Shown one piece after another: positions 5,589 to 5,637 of a stretch of 5,637 nucleotides of DNA (positions are counted from its first letter, which is position 1; every line of letters starts with the position of its first letter). A program made the position numbers and the translations under genes. Where the stretch lies: the NCBI GenBank assembly GCA_002504495.1, contig DATC01000107.1, positions 1-5,637 of the forward strand. Direction: 5' to 3'. The notes beneath the pieces were generated by a model. That model saw only the letters and a program-made list of their open reading frames with translations, did not search any database and was not told the origin of the DNA. This stretch comes from Methanomassiliicoccaceae archaeon UBA537 (lineage in GTDB: Archaea; Thermoplasmatota; Thermoplasmata; Methanomassiliicoccales; Methanomethylophilaceae).

Positions 5589-5637
5589 GGATGCGCCTGT
5601 CGATCGGCAAACGGAACGCTCTTTAGCTTTGAGGGTT

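Noticed and set aside
4730..5626. Plus-strand open frame of 298 residues opposite the synthetase-like gene
   Set aside because: It covers the whole minus gene including its terminator and promoter, with Val/Gly/His-rich antisense composition and no motifs.

Overview
The window looks archaeal, most likely from a high-GC euryarchaeal methanogen of the Thermoplasmata/Methanomassiliicoccales type. The lineage is an inference. What supports it: TATA-like boxes about 27 nt before starts that lack a Shine-Dalgarno (SD) site, an archaeal-type endonuclease III carrying an SQRTRD motif, HypA with the long archaeal zinc-finger spacer, and HypA/HypD, which imply [NiFe] hydrogenases. No RNA gene, CRISPR array, insertion sequence or integrase is visible.

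Layout from left to right. Bases 2-142 (+) are probably the 3' end of an unrecognised gene. Bases 222-683 (+) encode an Ogt/MGMT-type DNA repair methyltransferase. Its reading frame has no stop where the family ends and runs open, antisense, through the next gene. All remaining genes are on the minus strand. Read in transcription order from the right edge they are: a stand-alone asparagine-synthetase-type ATP-pyrophosphatase domain (5557-4763) with its own TATA box and a hairpin/T-tract terminator; then a second TATA box; then a tightly packed five-gene cluster. The cluster is a FolC-like Mur ligase (4655-3330), endonuclease III (3420-2746), hypA (2721-2287), hypD (2338-1247) and an uncharacterised 191-residue protein (1250-675). 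The last gene converges on the methyltransferase gene with no spacer.

The cluster genes overlap (91, 52 and 4 nt) or sit 24 nt apart, and most starts have good SD sites, so it reads as one operon. HypA (nickel delivery) and HypD (Fe(CN)2CO assembly) work together in [NiFe]-hydrogenase maturation. The FolC-like ligase and Nth are housekeeping-type passengers with no obvious link to hydrogenase. The points most worth a second look are the missing methyltransferase stop, the out-of-frame C-terminal tails of HypA and FolC, the hypD-coupled unknown protein, the orphan synthetase domain, and the altered active-site motifs of the FolC-like enzyme.
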